Positions 1-10,516 of a stretch of 64,000 nt of DNA are shown one piece after another (the first letter of the stretch is position 1; each line of letters opens with the position of its first letter). The position numbers and the translations under genes are program-made. The notes beneath the pieces were generated by a model, which saw only the letters and a program-made list of their open reading frames with translations, had not been told where the DNA came from and ran no database searches. The DNA is from Halococcus salsus (lineage in GTDB: Archaea > Halobacteriota > Halobacteria > Halobacteriales > Halococcaceae). The stretch lies in the NCBI RefSeq assembly GCF_009900715.1, contig NZ_JAAAJC010000001.1, positions 671,216 to 735,215 of the forward strand, read 5' to 3'.

Positions 1-698
1 GGATGGTCGCCGACCGCGTCGACCTCGACCCCGACGACATCGTCTGTGTCGCGAGCACGATCGTCTCGAAGGCCGAGGGCCGGGCCTACGACCTCGACGA
101 CTTCCCAGCCGGGCCGCGGGCGACCGAGATCGCGAACCGGCTCGGCGACCTCGCGGGCGAGGAGAAGGACCCACGGTTCGCGCAGGCCGTCCTCGAAGAG
201 AGTACGGAGCTCCTGATGGACGCGCCCTTCCTCCTGACCGAGACCCGGTTCGGCCACGTCTGCGTCAACGCCGGGATCGACCGTTCGAACGTCCCCGACA
301 ACGACATCCTCCTGCTCCCGAAGCATCCGAGCCGGACCGCCCGAGAACTCGCCGACGCGCTCGGCGTTCCAGTGATACTCACGGACACCTGTGGCCGGCC
401 GTTCCGGTTCGGTCAGCGCGGCGTGGCCATCGGCTGGGCAGGGATGGACGCGAGCCTCGACTGGCGCGGTGCGCACGACCGCGACGGCCGCGAGATGGGT
501 GTGACTGTAGAATCCGTGGTCGACGAACTCGCGGCGGCGACGAACCTCGTCGCGGGCGAGGGGGCGGGCGGGACACCCGTCTCGGTGGTTCGTGACCTCT
601 CGCTCGACGAGGTCGGCACGAGCGACAACCTCTTTCGCGACGTCGAGGGCGACTTCGTCAGGCAGGCCCTCCGGGAGTGGTCGTATGCGGGGGATTGA
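1..698 (+). CDS. cofE: Coenzyme F420-0:L-glutamate ligase (5' end outside window)
   Basis: Ligase that adds gamma-linked glutamate to F420-0 in the cytosol using GTP. The frame is open at the window edge; the first ATG (position 3) lies only 13 residues before the conserved VCVASTIVSKAEGR segment, whereas family members have some 20 or more residues before it, so the true N terminus is missing. Conserved blocks LPKHPSRTAREL and DTCGRPFRFGQRGVAIGWAG are present. The stop overlaps the start of the next gene, an F420-dependent reductase, by 14 bp, which fits an F420 operon. Confidence 0.92.
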   Translation, partial: MVADRVDLDPDDIVCVASTIVSKAEGRAYDLDDFPAGPRATEIANRLGDLAGEEKDPRFAQAVLEESTELLMDAPFLLTETRFGHVCVNAGIDRSNVPDNDILLLPKHPSRTARELADALGVPVILTDTCGRPFRFGQRGVAIGWAGMDASLDWRGAHDRDGREMGVTVESVVDELAAATNLVAGEGAGGTPVSVVRDLSLDEVGTSDNLFRDVEGDFVRQALREWSYAGD

Positions 699-1662
699 GC
701 TCACGCCCGAACACCCCACGGAACGCCTCGTCGACCTCGGCGAGACCGCCGCCGAGGCGGGCTTCGATACGGTCTTCGCGAGCCACCACTACAACAACCG
801 TGACCCGTTCGCCGCCCTGACTCTCCTAGCCGACCGCACGGACGAGATTCGGCTGGGGCCGGGGATCACGAACCCCTACGAGACCCACCCCGTGACGCTC
901 GCCTCGCGGGTCGCGACCCTCGACGAACTCGCCGACGGGCGGGCGGTGTTCGGGGTCGGTCCGGGCGACCCCTCGACCCTCCGGAACCTGGGGCTGGGCG
1001 AGCAGCGCGGGCTCCGGTCGGTGCTCGAATCCTTCGAAGTCGCCCGCGACCTCTGGGACGGCGAGCGCGTCGACCACGAGGGAACGTTCACCGCACGCGA
1101 CGCGGGGTTGAATTACGAGGCGAACCGGATCCCGGTCTACGTCGGGGCCGAGGGCCCCGAGATGTGTCGGATGGCCGCGAAACACGCCGACGGACTCCTC
1201 TTCAACGGATCCCACCCCGACGACCTCGCGTGGGCTCGCGAGCGTGTCGAGGAGGGGTTCGAAGAACGCGTCGTCGGGGACGAGTTCGACCTCGCGGCCT
1301 ACGCCAGCGTGAGCGTCGCCGAGGACGAGGAGGCAGCGCGCGAGGCCGCCCGCCCGCCGGTAGCGTTCATCGCCGCCGGCGCGCCGCAGCCGGTTCTCGA
1401 CCGCCACGACATCGACGCCGACCGCGCGGCCGCTATCGGGGAGTCGATCTCGGCAGGGGACTTCTCGAAAGCGTTCGACCGGGTGAGCGAGACGATGATC
1501 GAGGCGTTCTGTATCGCCGGAGAGCCGGCGACGGTGGAATCACGGGTTCGAGCGGTCATGAACCACGCCGATAGCCTCGTGGTGAGCGCGCCGCTGGGGC
1601 CGGATCTCGAAACGGCGATCCGGCTTACTGGCGACCTGTGCGACCGGTGTTCGGTGACGTGA
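685..1662 (+). CDS. mer: F420-dependent 5,10-methylenetetrahydromethanopterin reductase-like protein
   Basis: A 325-aa luciferase-like (LLM, TIM-barrel) oxidoreductase. Mer reduces methylene-tetrahydropterin with reduced F420; non-methanogenic haloarchaea keep Mer-type proteins, probably for C1 metabolism. Visible family features are the RLGPGITNPYETHPV strand, the VFGVGPGDPSTLRNLG loop and IPVYVGAEGPEMCRMAAKHA. The ATG at 685 is chosen because it starts the barrel directly and overlaps cofE; a longer upstream reading is cofE's own antiphase. It could be another F420-dependent LLM enzyme, since substrate cannot be read from sequence. The 3' end overlaps the convergent small gene by 38 bp. Confidence 0.8.
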   Translation: MRGIELTPEHPTERLVDLGETAAEAGFDTVFASHHYNNRDPFAALTLLADRTDEIRLGPGITNPYETHPVTLASRVATLDELADGRAVFGVGPGDPSTLRNLGLGEQRGLRSVLESFEVARDLWDGERVDHEGTFTARDAGLNYEANRIPVYVGAEGPEMCRMAAKHADGLLFNGSHPDDLAWARERVEEGFEERVVGDEFDLAAYASVSVAEDEEAAREAARPPVAFIAAGAPQPVLDRHDIDADRAAAIGESISAGDFSKAFDRVSETMIEAFCIAGEPATVESRVRAVMNHADSLVVSAPLGPDLETAIRLTGDLCDRCSVT

Positions 1663-1837
1663 GGCCGGCGGTGAGCCCGCCAAGCGCGAGGTAGCCGAAC
1701 AGCCCGAAGGCGACCGCGAACAGCACGACCCCGGTGAGGATGGGGATGATCGAGAGCGGGCTGGCGAGGGCGGCCTCGACCATGAGTCGAACGAGGTCGA
1801 CGACGTTGCCGAGGAGGACGACGACGATGTTTGCCAT
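1625..1837 (-). CDS. Small two-helix membrane protein
   Basis: A 70-aa protein with two hydrophobic stretches, approximately residues 3-25 and 30-57, and a short polar Gly/Thr/Arg tail. No family recognised and no enzymatic motif. It is convergent with mer, overlapping its last 38 bp. The start is the only ATG before the first hydrophobic segment. It could be a membrane accessory or a poorly conserved hypothetical; coding is inferred from hydrophobic organisation rather than homology. Confidence 0.55.
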   Translation of the reverse strand: MANIVVVLLGNVVDLVRLMVEAALASPLSIIPILTGVVLFAVAFGLFGYLALGGLTAGLTSPNTGRTGRQ

Positions 1838-1882
1838 ACCACGGCTACGAAAGCGGGCTATTTGTGTTTGTTCGTCCGGGGC

Positions 1883-2272
1883 TCACTCCGTCCAGATGAG
1901 GCCCTCGAACGACGCCCGCATCACGACGTCGCGCCCTCGATGACAGACCACCGAACACGAGACGTCGTGGCGGTCGTCGTGTCCCTCCACGGCGTCGACG
2001 GTGACCTCACAGGTGACCGACTCGCCGGTGCGGACGGGCGCGAGGAAGTCGAACTCCATCGACCGCGCGAGCACGCCGAGGTCGCCGCCGATCTTGGTGG
2101 GGAGCGTCGCGGTGAGGAGCCCTTGTACCACGAGCCGGCCCTCCTCGTCGGGTTCGGTGTGGATCGCCTGCTGGTCGCCCGAGACCTCGCCGAAGCGCTC
2201 GACGTCCTCGCGGGTGAAGGTGCGTTCGAAGGTGTGGACGTCGCCCACCTCGGGGATCGTCGTGCTCGGCAT
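1883..2272 (-). CDS. MaoC-like hotdog-fold dehydratase/thioesterase-family protein
   Basis: 129 aa. The single-hotdog MaoC pattern is visible: FTREDVERFGEVSGDQQAIHT holds the (R)-hydratase-type Asp and His in slightly altered form (SGDQQAIH), followed by GRLVVQGLLTATLPTKIGGDLG and a beta-rich second half with VRTGESVTCEVTVDAVEG. MaoC proteins hydrate trans-2-enoyl-CoA to (R)-3-hydroxyacyl-CoA in fatty acid or PHA metabolism. It stands alone, downstream of no obvious partner; it could act as a thioesterase-like binding protein. Confidence 0.78.
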   Translation of the reverse strand: MPSTTIPEVGDVHTFERTFTREDVERFGEVSGDQQAIHTEPDEEGRLVVQGLLTATLPTKIGGDLGVLARSMEFDFLAPVRTGESVTCEVTVDAVEGHDDRHDVSCSVVCHRGRDVVMRASFEGLIWTE

Positions 2273-2311
2273 GGCGCTTCTACACGGAGGGCCCGGAATA
2301 CGTTATCGGGG

Positions 2312-3082
2312 CTACTCCCATCGGAAGAGCCGCGCCGACAGCCCGCCGCCGGCGACCAGCACGCAGACGAGCACCGCCACCGATCCCACCGGCCAGCCCC
2401 GACCGGACCAGAGCGCCTGCATCACCCGCACGACGTGGGTCATCGGGAGCACCTCGGCGACGGCATGGAGCCAGTCGGGGAGCGCCGAGAGCGGCATCAC
2501 CGCACCCGAGACGAACAGCATCGGCATGTAGAGTACCTGGCCGACCACGCTGGCGACCCGTGGCGTTGGCGAGAGGCTGGCGACCAGATAGCCGAAGGCG
2601 ATGAACGAGAGCGCGCTCAGGGAGAAACCCGCGAACACGGCCATCCAGCTGCCCGAAAACCGGACGTCGTAGACCACCAGCCCGCCGACCACCAAAAGGA
2701 GCACCCCGAGCAGCGCGACCACGAAGTAGGTCGTGACCTCGGTGGCGACCCACCGCCACGCGGGCATCGGGCTGGCTTTGAACCGCCGCAGCACACCTTG
2801 TTCGCGGTCGCTGGCGGTCGAAACGGGGATCGTGGTGAGTGCGATCGAACCGAGCACGACTCCCACGAGCGCGGGCACGAGTTGGTCGATCCCGTAGGAG
2901 TAGGCATCGGCTGCACCGCCCCCCGCCCCACCTGCTGCACCGCCCGCTCCGGCGTCGAAGACGGTTCCGATGAGCAGGAGAAACAACAGAGGAAAGGCGA
3001 GCGTGAAGAACAGCGTCGTCGGTTCGCGCGCGAGGCGTTTGGCGTGGGCCTCGACGAGCTTTCGATAGCTCCGGGGGTTCAT
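2312..3082 (-). CDS. ABC-2 type transporter permease
   Basis: 256-aa integral membrane protein with about six hydrophobic spans and a Gly/Ala-rich extracellular loop near residues 45-60. Its N terminus (MNPRSYRKLVEAHAKRLARE) is the amphipathic cytosolic helix typical of ABC-2 exporter permeases. The ATG at 3082 overlaps the stop of the ATPase gene by 4 bp (ATGA), so the two are translationally coupled. Likely exports a drug, lipid or polysaccharide; the substrate cannot be determined. Confidence 0.9.
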   Translation of the reverse strand: MNPRSYRKLVEAHAKRLAREPTTLFFTLAFPLLFLLLIGTVFDAGAGGAAGGAGGGAADAYSYGIDQLVPALVGVVLGSIALTTIPVSTASDREQGVLRRFKASPMPAWRWVATEVTTYFVVALLGVLLLVVGGLVVYDVRFSGSWMAVFAGFSLSALSFIAFGYLVASLSPTPRVASVVGQVLYMPMLFVSGAVMPLSALPDWLHAVAEVLPMTHVVRVMQALWSGRGWPVGSVAVLVCVLVAGGGLSARLFRWE

Positions 3083-4050
3083 CTCCCGCGCGCCTCCTCT
3101 ACCCGGCCCGTGCGCTCCATGAACACGTCGGCGAGATCCGGTTGGAGCGTTCGGAGGTTTCGCAACGGTGTCGCCTGCCCTTCGAGCTCGAGCACCACCG
3201 ACGAGACGAGGTCGTCGGCAGCCCCGAACGCCCGGACCACGCCATCGTCGCGCTCGACCCGTTCGACCGCGGCGAGGCCACGAACCCCATCGAGATCGAG
3301 GTCGGGATGGTCGTCGAACACCACACCACGACCCGTATCGAGCTCCGCGAGCAGGTTTCGTGGGGTGTCGAGCGCGACGAGGTCGCCGTCGTCGAGGATC
3401 GCTACCCGGTCACAGAGGGTTTCGGCTTCGGCCATGTAGTGCGTGACCAGCACGACGGTCGTCCCCGCCTCACGGATGCGTTCGACCAGTGCCCACGCCG
3501 CCTCGCGGGCCTCGGGGTCGAGGCCGGAGGTGGGTTCGTCGAGGAAGACCACTTCGGGGTCGTTGAGGAGCGCGAGCGCGATGAACAGGCGCTGTTTCTG
3601 CCCGCCCGAGAGCGCCTCGAACCGGCTGTGGCGCTCATCGTCGATCCCCCACGTTTCGAGCAGGGGTTCGTAGGCCACCGGCTCGTCGTAGAACGTCGAA
3701 AACAGGTCGAGGAGTTCGAGCACCGTGAGCCGGGCGGGGAGTTCGGCGGCCTGGAGCTGCATCCCGATCCGTTGGGCGAGCGCGGTACGCTCCCGACGGG
3801 GGTCGAGTCCCAGGACGCGCACCTCGCCCTCGAACGGACCGAGCCCCATCACCGATTCGACGGTCGTGGTCTTCCCCGACCCGTTCGGCCCGACGACGCC
3901 GAAGATCTCGCCCTCCCGGACCGCGAAGCTCACGTCGTCGACCGCGAGCACATCGCCGTAGCGTTTGGTGAGCCCCTCGACGGTGATCACCGCGTTCGAC
4001 TCGTCGTGGACCGAGGGTTCCGACATCGAGCCTCCTGTGCGGTCCGTCAC
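3079..4050 (-). CDS. ABC transporter ATP-binding protein (exporter type)
   Basis: 323-aa ATPase with Walker A GPNGSGKTT, signature LSGGQKQR, Walker B VVFLDEPTSGLDP and the switch histidine in VLVTHYMAEAE. The C-terminal 80 or so residues form the DrrA/CcmA-type extension of ABC-2 exporters. Start could be the ATG at 4050 or the ATG 8 codons later at 4026 (MSEPSVHDES); the latter sits nearer the conserved ABC start. It pairs with the overlapping downstream permease; two of each would make the complex. Confidence 0.93.
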   Translation of the reverse strand: MTDRTGGSMSEPSVHDESNAVITVEGLTKRYGDVLAVDDVSFAVREGEIFGVVGPNGSGKTTTVESVMGLGPFEGEVRVLGLDPRRERTALAQRIGMQLQAAELPARLTVLELLDLFSTFYDEPVAYEPLLETWGIDDERHSRFEALSGGQKQRLFIALALLNDPEVVFLDEPTSGLDPEAREAAWALVERIREAGTTVVLVTHYMAEAETLCDRVAILDDGDLVALDTPRNLLAELDTGRGVVFDDHPDLDLDGVRGLAAVERVERDDGVVRAFGAADDLVSSVVLELEGQATPLRNLRTLQPDLADVFMERTGRVEEARGR

Positions 4051-4244
4051 AGCCGGCTCACTTCAAAGGTCGACATCGATCGATCCGGTGGGCATCACCG
4101 CACCGATTTTTCGATCGACGATGCCTCTTTCATCCGTTCGCTGCCCGGACCCATGTTCCGATTCTGCCACGACCGATGGTCGAAATCCGTACGGGCTGTC
4201 GGTTGGACCGAGCTGTTATGCCGTCGCCCACCGTTCCCCGGCGT

Positions 4245-5012
4245 ATGTCCTGGGAGACTATCGACCTCGAATGGGACGGCGACGTGGCGACCATCACCGT
4301 CGACCGGCCGGACCGGCTGAACGCGATGAACGTCGAGACCCTCGAGGCGCTGGAGGAAGCGCTCTCGGAGGCCCGCGACGCCCGCGCGCTGGTGCTCACC
4401 GGCGCGGGCGAGAAGGCGTTCGTCGCGGGGGCGGACATCGGCTACATGGCGGATCTCTCGGTGTCGGAAGCCCAGGCCTACGCGGAGCTCGGCCACCGCG
4501 TCACCGACGCCATCGAGACCTTCCCCGCGCCCGTCATCGCGGCGATCAACGGCTACGCCTTCGGCGGGGGCTGCGAACTCGCGCTCGCCGCCGACCTCCG
4601 GGTGGCGAGCGAGCGCGCGATGCTCGGCCAGACCGAGATCGACCTCGGGATCGTCCCCGGCTGGGGTGGCACGCAACGTCTCTCGCGACTGGTCGGCGAC
4701 GAGCTCGCCCGCCGACTGGTCTTCTTCGGCGAGCGCCTCGACGCCCAGGACGCCCACCAGTTCGGCCTCGTCGGCGAGCTCGTCGCCCACGACGAACTCG
4801 ACTCCCACGTCGCCGAGATGGCCGCGGAGCTCGCCGCCAAACCCAAGTACGCCCTGCAGGCCGCGAAGGAGTCGCTGAATCAGGTCCACGAGTCCGACCA
4901 GTCGGACGGGCTGACCTACGAGCGCCGCCTCTGGAGCGGGCTGTTCGGTACTGCCGACCAGCACGAAGGCATGACCGCCTTCGTCGAGGACCGCGAACCC
5001 GATTTCGAGTGA
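4245..5012 (+). CDS. Enoyl-CoA hydratase (crotonase family)
   Basis: 255-aa crotonase that hydrates trans-2-enoyl-CoA in beta-oxidation. Both catalytic glutamates are in place, in GYAFGGGCELALAADLRV and GQTEIDLGIVPGWGGTQRL; the oxyanion-hole segment AFVAGADIGYM is intact. The ATG at 4245 starts exactly at MSWETIDLEWDGDVATITVD, so longer upstream readings are rejected. It stands alone between divergent units. Contrast with the crotonase at 6459-7256, which lacks both glutamates. Confidence 0.93.
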   Translation: MSWETIDLEWDGDVATITVDRPDRLNAMNVETLEALEEALSEARDARALVLTGAGEKAFVAGADIGYMADLSVSEAQAYAELGHRVTDAIETFPAPVIAAINGYAFGGGCELALAADLRVASERAMLGQTEIDLGIVPGWGGTQRLSRLVGDELARRLVFFGERLDAQDAHQFGLVGELVAHDELDSHVAEMAAELAAKPKYALQAAKESLNQVHESDQSDGLTYERRLWSGLFGTADQHEGMTAFVEDREPDFE

Positions 5013-5070
5013 CCGGCGATACTCTTCATACGACTGTAGCGGCATCGAACGGTGGATACGGACCGCAGCA

Positions 5071-5493
5071 CTACTCGGGGAGGTCCACCACCGAAAGGGA
5101 CTCGACATCCTCGCTCGCCGCCGCTTCGCGTACGGCCTCATCCTCTGTGACAAGCGTCAAATCGTGGCTATCGGCAACGGTGATATAGCTCGCGTCGTAG
5201 AACGTACACCCTGTCCGTCGAGCGGTTTGCATCACCGAGAGCAGCGTCGCCCCCGTTGCTTTCTCGACCGACACGTCGCGGTCGAGCCGCCCGAGAATGC
5301 TGATGGCGGTTTCGAGTTCGGTCGTCGTCAGTTCGTCCCTGACGAACGCGATCTTCCAGAGCGCGTTCGAGGATTCGTAGATCGTCAGATCTAGGATGTG
5401 CTGGTCGAACACGGCCTCGACACCGACGTCCACGCCGTCGGCCCCGATGAGAACGTCCACCAGCGAACTCGCATCGAAGAGCTTTCCCACCAC
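5071..5493 (-). CDS. vapC: VapC-type PIN-domain ribonuclease toxin
   Basis: PIN-domain protein of about 140 aa. Acidic metal-binding residues appear in order: LFDASSLVDVL (Asp near the N terminus), IYESSNALWK (Glu), and CTFYDASYITVAD with LTLVTEDEAV (Asp residues near the C terminus). VapC toxins cleave RNA, often tRNA, when not held by the antitoxin. The start is one of two adjacent GTG codons immediately after the antitoxin stop; a GTG at 5517 inside the antitoxin gene is possible. Directly follows the antitoxin gene on the same strand. Confidence 0.85.
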   Translation of the reverse strand: MVGKLFDASSLVDVLIGADGVDVGVEAVFDQHILDLTIYESSNALWKIAFVRDELTTTELETAISILGRLDRDVSVEKATGATLLSVMQTARRTGCTFYDASYITVADSHDLTLVTEDEAVREAAASEDVESLSVVDLPE

Positions 5494-5494
5494 G

Positions 5495-5722
5495 TCAGTT
5501 GTCCCGTCGCGTCTCACGGACCGCCTCGGTCACCGTCTCGGAATCGACCCGGCCGCCGACGCTCTCGCGGAGCGTCGTGGCGTCGCGCTGGAGGGCTTCG
5601 CGCCGCTGCTCGGTGAGTGCATCCTCGATCGCTTCACGGATCACCTCGCTCACGTTGATCTCCTCGCGGTCGATCGCGGCCTTCATCTCGTCCGGGATCT
5701 TCGCCGAGACGGTCTTCGTCAT
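5495..5722 (-). CDS. vapB: VapB-type antitoxin, ribbon-helix-helix
   Basis: 75 aa. N-terminal MTKTVSAKIPDEMKAAIDRE is a ribbon strand followed by the helices NVSEVIREAIEDAL, the usual MetJ/Arc/CopG-like DNA-binding fold; the charged C-terminal tail would wrap the toxin. Antitoxins of this type also repress their own operon. The upstream sequence at 5723-5756 is A/T-rich (TATAGT-like stretches), a plausible promoter with operator. Toxin gene follows within 2 bp. Confidence 0.85.
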   Translation of the reverse strand: MTKTVSAKIPDEMKAAIDREEINVSEVIREAIEDALTEQRREALQRDATTLRESVGGRVDSETVTEAVRETRRDN

Positions 5723-5857
5723 ACTACAAGATAATACGGTAGCGTCTTACTTAACTATTGTAGCTTTCTGGAGTTCGTCCTACGCCGTGCAACGCTCACC
5801 GTCGAGGCGCGGCGCGCGAACCCGGGGCTTAAATCCGACCAGCTTCATACCGCGGGC

Positions 5858-6178
5858 ATGGAATTCTGCGACGAGTGCGGTTCGATGATGAAGACAGAGG
5901 GCGACGAGTGGGTCTGTGGGAGCTGTGGGTTCACCAAGCTCCGAAACGCCGAAACCGAGGCCGCGATGACAACGACACAAGGTCAAGAGGAAACCGAGGT
6001 CATCGACGTCAGCGACGTCGACGACCGGGGATTGCCGACCACCGAGGTCCACTGCGACGAGTGTGGCAACGACGAGGCGTATTGGTACATGCAACAGATC
6101 CGCTCGGCCGACGAGTCCGAGACGCGCTTTTTCGTCTGTACCAACTGCGAACACCGCTGGCGCGAGGACGATCATTAA
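5858..6178 (+). CDS. tfs: Transcription factor S (TFIIS/RpoM-like, two zinc ribbons)
   Basis: 106 aa. N-terminal zinc ribbon CDECGSMMKTEGDEWVCGSC and C-terminal ribbon CDECGNDEAYWYMQQIRSAD followed by FVCTNCEHRWRE. The acidic RSADE hairpin that enters the polymerase secondary channel to stimulate RNA cleavage is intact, so this is an active cleavage factor rather than an inhibitory paralogue. It rescues backtracked RNA polymerase. Monocistronic; followed by a strong imperfect inverted repeat (6182-6225). Confidence 0.95.
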   Translation: MEFCDECGSMMKTEGDEWVCGSCGFTKLRNAETEAAMTTTQGQEETEVIDVSDVDDRGLPTTEVHCDECGNDEAYWYMQQIRSADESETRFFVCTNCEHRWREDDH

Positions 6179-6458
6179 GGCCCACCTTTTGCTGCGCTCG
6201 CCTTCGGCTCGCTGGCAAAATGTGGATCAAAAGCGCGTCGGGTTCCCTCCGGTCACCCTCGCGCCCGCTCACTCGGCCTCCGGCCTCGCTCGCGGTGGGA
6301 TCACTAACGACTCCGCAACCGCACAGCACAGCACAGCACCGCAGAAGCCCTCGCGCCTGCGGCGCTCGCCCTTCATCCACCAGGAAACCACACCACACCA
6401 CCCCGCAACCGCACCGCCGCGGCCGCCGGCCGCACCGCAACCGCCGCACCGCGGCGGC
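6179..6458. repeat. Low-complexity intergenic stretch with a strong inverted repeat
   Basis: No gene seen. Just after the tfs stop, 6182-6192 (CCACCTTTTGC) and 6215-6225 (GCAAAATGTGG) form an 11-bp stem with one mismatch around a loop of GCTCGC repeats, which may act as a terminator or be a dispersed haloarchaeal intergenic element. The rest is simple sequence: CACAGCACAGCACAGCAC at about 6322, then CCGCAACCGC-type repeats to 6458. Confidence 0.6.
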
Positions 6459-7252
6459 CTACCAGCCCTCGAAATCCGGTTCCTCACGACCCATGAACGA
6501 CTCCGCGCCCTCGCGGTGGTCGTGGGTCTCGAACACCGCGGCCTGCGCGGCCGCCTCGTTCTCCATCGCCTGATCCAGCGTGCTTTCGAACCCCTGCCCG
6601 ACCAGCCGTTTCGACGTCTTCAGGGCGACCGTCGGTCCCGTCGCGATCTCCTCGACGAACTCCGCGGCGCGCTCGTCGAACTCGCTCTCGGGGTAGACGT
6701 GGTTGAACAACCCCAGCGACTCCGCGCGGTCGGCCTCGACGAGCTCGCCGGTCAAAACCAGCTCCTTCGCGGTGTTCTCACCCACGATCCGCGGCAGGAA
6801 GTACGAGGTGCCCGAATCCACCGCCAGTCCCACCTGTCGGAAGCCGAAACTGATCTTCGACTCCTCGCTCGCGAGTTGGACGTCGCAGGCCACCGCGAGG
6901 TTCGCGCCCGCGCCGAACGCCACACCGTCGATCTTCGCCACCGTGGGCAGCGAGAAGCGCGCGACCCGCGTGATCGCCCGGCTGGTGTCCTGCACGATCC
7001 GCTCGACCGCCTCCGCGAGCGGCACGTCGCCCGCGAGCCGCTCGGCCATCGCGTTGACGTCCCCGCCCGCCGAGAACGCCCCGCCCGCACCCGTGACCAC
7101 GAGACATCGCGCGTCGCTCCCTTCCACCTCGTCGAGCGCGTCGAGGATCCCCCGCGAGACTTCGTGCGTGAGCGCGTTGCGCACGTCCGGTCGGTTCACC
7201 GTCAGCGTCGCCACACCGTCCTCGACGTCGAGCAGGACCGCGTCCTCGTCGC

Positions 7253-7256
<4 letters not shown>
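6459..7256 (-). CDS. PaaG-like crotonase (enoyl-CoA hydratase/isomerase family)
   Basis: 265-aa crotonase fold with oxyanion-hole loop GGAFSAGGDVNAM. Both hydratase glutamates are replaced: the first site reads GVAFGAGANLAVACDV and the second FGFRQVGLAVDSGTSYFLPR. The Asp in the second motif aligns with the catalytic Asp of PaaG-type isomerases (VPDSGG-like), so it is more likely an isomerase acting on an acyl-CoA than a hydratase. Its start overlaps the upstream ligase stop by 4 bp; the two act together on the same CoA ester, substrate unknown. Confidence 0.85.
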
Positions 7257-8827
<1,571 letters not shown>

Positions 8828-9109
8828 GGATTCCCATGAAGGAACGCGTGCCGTCGGTTAAAACGTTCCCCTCACGCGAAACAGTGGTCGGTGCTTTCCG
8901 ACCTCTGATTACCGATCGTAATCGGTCGGGGTTTCGCGTCCGGGTCAGTCGCCGAGGGAGACCTCGCGGATACCGTCGCGACCCGCCTGCTGTTCTCGAG
9001 AGCGACCGGCACGAGCCTCGACCTAGGTTCGTCGCGTAGGGGGCGCTTCGGTCGAGGTCGGGGGTGCCACGACCCGATGACTTAGGAAACCCGACGCCGT
9101 ACCCCGCTC
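8828..9109. promoter_or_regulatory. Divergent intergenic region with a perfect dyad
   Basis: 282 bp between the ligase (-) and photolyase (+); no gene seen. A perfect 6-bp hairpin/dyad ACCGAT-CGTA-ATCGGT lies at 8911-8926 inside the larger near-palindrome starting GATTACCGATCG. It could be an operator for either neighbour. No clear TATA box is visible for the photolyase. Confidence 0.35.
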
Positions 9110-10516
9110 ATGCGACTCCACTGGCACCGCCGTGACCTCCGGGTGGCGGACAACCGTGCGCTCGCGGCGGCCGCCGAAAGCGAGGTCCTCCCGGTGTTCG
9201 TCTTCGACCCGACCGTCCTCGACCACGCGGGTCCGGCTCGGGTCGCGTTCCTCCTCGACTCGCTCGGCGCGCTCCGCGAGGACTACCGCAAGCGTGGCGG
9301 CGACCTCGTCGTTGCACGGGGCGACCCGGCCGAGGAGCTCCCGCGGCTCGCCGACGAGCACGGGGCCGAGGCGGTGTTCTGGAACCACGATTACACGGGG
9401 CTCGCCCGCGAGCGCGACCAGCGGGTCGCGAACGCGCTCGACGACGCCGCCATCGACCACGAGGCGTTCCACGACGCAGTCCACCACGAGCCCGGGGCCA
9501 TCACGACCAACGACGGCGACCCGTATGCAGTGTTCTCCTACTTCGGGAAGAAGTGGCTCGACCGCGAGAAGGAGTCGTCGTATCCCGCGCCGGACGGGGA
9601 CGCCCTCCGGGCCGTCGACGGCGATAGCGACGACCTCCCGACGCTCGACGACTTGGGGTTCGACGAACCCGACGCGAGCCTCCCGGAAGCCGGGACCGAG
9701 GCGGCGCGGGACCGACTGGATTCGTTCTGCGAGGCGGCGATCGGGGAGTACGAGACCGAGCGCGAGTACCCCGCCCGCGCGGGCACCTCGCGGCTCTCCC
9801 AGGACCTGAAGTACGGGACCATCGGGATCCGGGAGGTCTCCGAACGGGTCGCCGAGGCCGCCGAGCAGGCCGACAGCGACGACGCGCGCGAGTCGATCGA
9901 GACCTACCGCGAGGAGCTCGCGTGGCGGGAGTTCTACACCCAGGTGCTCCAGTACAACCCGGAGGTCGTCACGGAGAACTACAGCTCCTACGAGAACCCG
10001 ATCGAGTGGCGCGAGAGCGACGACGACCTCGACGCGTGGAAGGCGGGCGAGACGGGTTATCCCATCGTGGACGCCGGCATGCGCCAGTTACGCGAGGAGG
10101 CGTACATGCACAACCGCGTGCGGATGATCGTCGCCGCCTTCCTCACGAAGGACCTGATGCTCGACTGGCGCGCGGGCTACGACCACTTCCGGGAGCTGCT
10201 CGTCGACCACGACACCGCCAACGACAACGGCGGCTGGCAGTGGGCAGCCTCCACCGGGACCGACGCCCAGCCCTACTTCCGGGTGTTCAACCCGATGACC
10301 CAGGGCGAGCGCTACGACCCCGACGCCGAGTACATCAAAAAACATGTCCCGGAACTCGACGATGTGGACCCCGACGACATCCACTCGTGGCACGAGCTCG
10401 GCGAGGACGAGCGTGGGGAGCTAGCTCCCGACTATCCCGACCCGATCTGTGACCACAGCGAGCGCCGCGAGGAAGCTATCGCGATGTTCGAACGCGCACG
10501 CGGCGATGACGAGTGA
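9110..10516 (+). CDS. phr: Deoxyribodipyrimidine photolyase (cryptochrome/photolyase family)
   Basis: 468-aa FAD enzyme repairing UV-induced pyrimidine dimers with light, important for a sun-exposed halophile. N-terminal antenna domain begins MRLHWHRRDLRVADNRALA; the FAD domain carries RAGTSRLSQDLKYGTIGIRE, LAWREFYTQVLQYNP, the VDAGMRQL helix, and near the C terminus WQWAASTGTDAQPYFRVFNP with QGERYDPDAEYIKKHVPEL, the class I CPD photolyase signature. Full length. Monocistronic. Confidence 0.95.
   Translation: MRLHWHRRDLRVADNRALAAAAESEVLPVFVFDPTVLDHAGPARVAFLLDSLGALREDYRKRGGDLVVARGDPAEELPRLADEHGAEAVFWNHDYTGLARERDQRVANALDDAAIDHEAFHDAVHHEPGAITTNDGDPYAVFSYFGKKWLDREKESSYPAPDGDALRAVDGDSDDLPTLDDLGFDEPDASLPEAGTEAARDRLDSFCEAAIGEYETEREYPARAGTSRLSQDLKYGTIGIREVSERVAEAAEQADSDDARESIETYREELAWREFYTQVLQYNPEVVTENYSSYENPIEWRESDDDLDAWKAGETGYPIVDAGMRQLREEAYMHNRVRMIVAAFLTKDLMLDWRAGYDHFRELLVDHDTANDNGGWQWAASTGTDAQPYFRVFNPMTQGERYDPDAEYIKKHVPELDDVDPDDIHSWHELGEDERGELAPDYPDPICDHSERREEAIAMFERARGDDE

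Noticed and set aside
1862-3439. 525-aa plus-strand reading
   Set aside because: Antisense to the MaoC-like and ABC permease genes; composition is Arg/His/Pro-rich and typical of a high G+C shadow.
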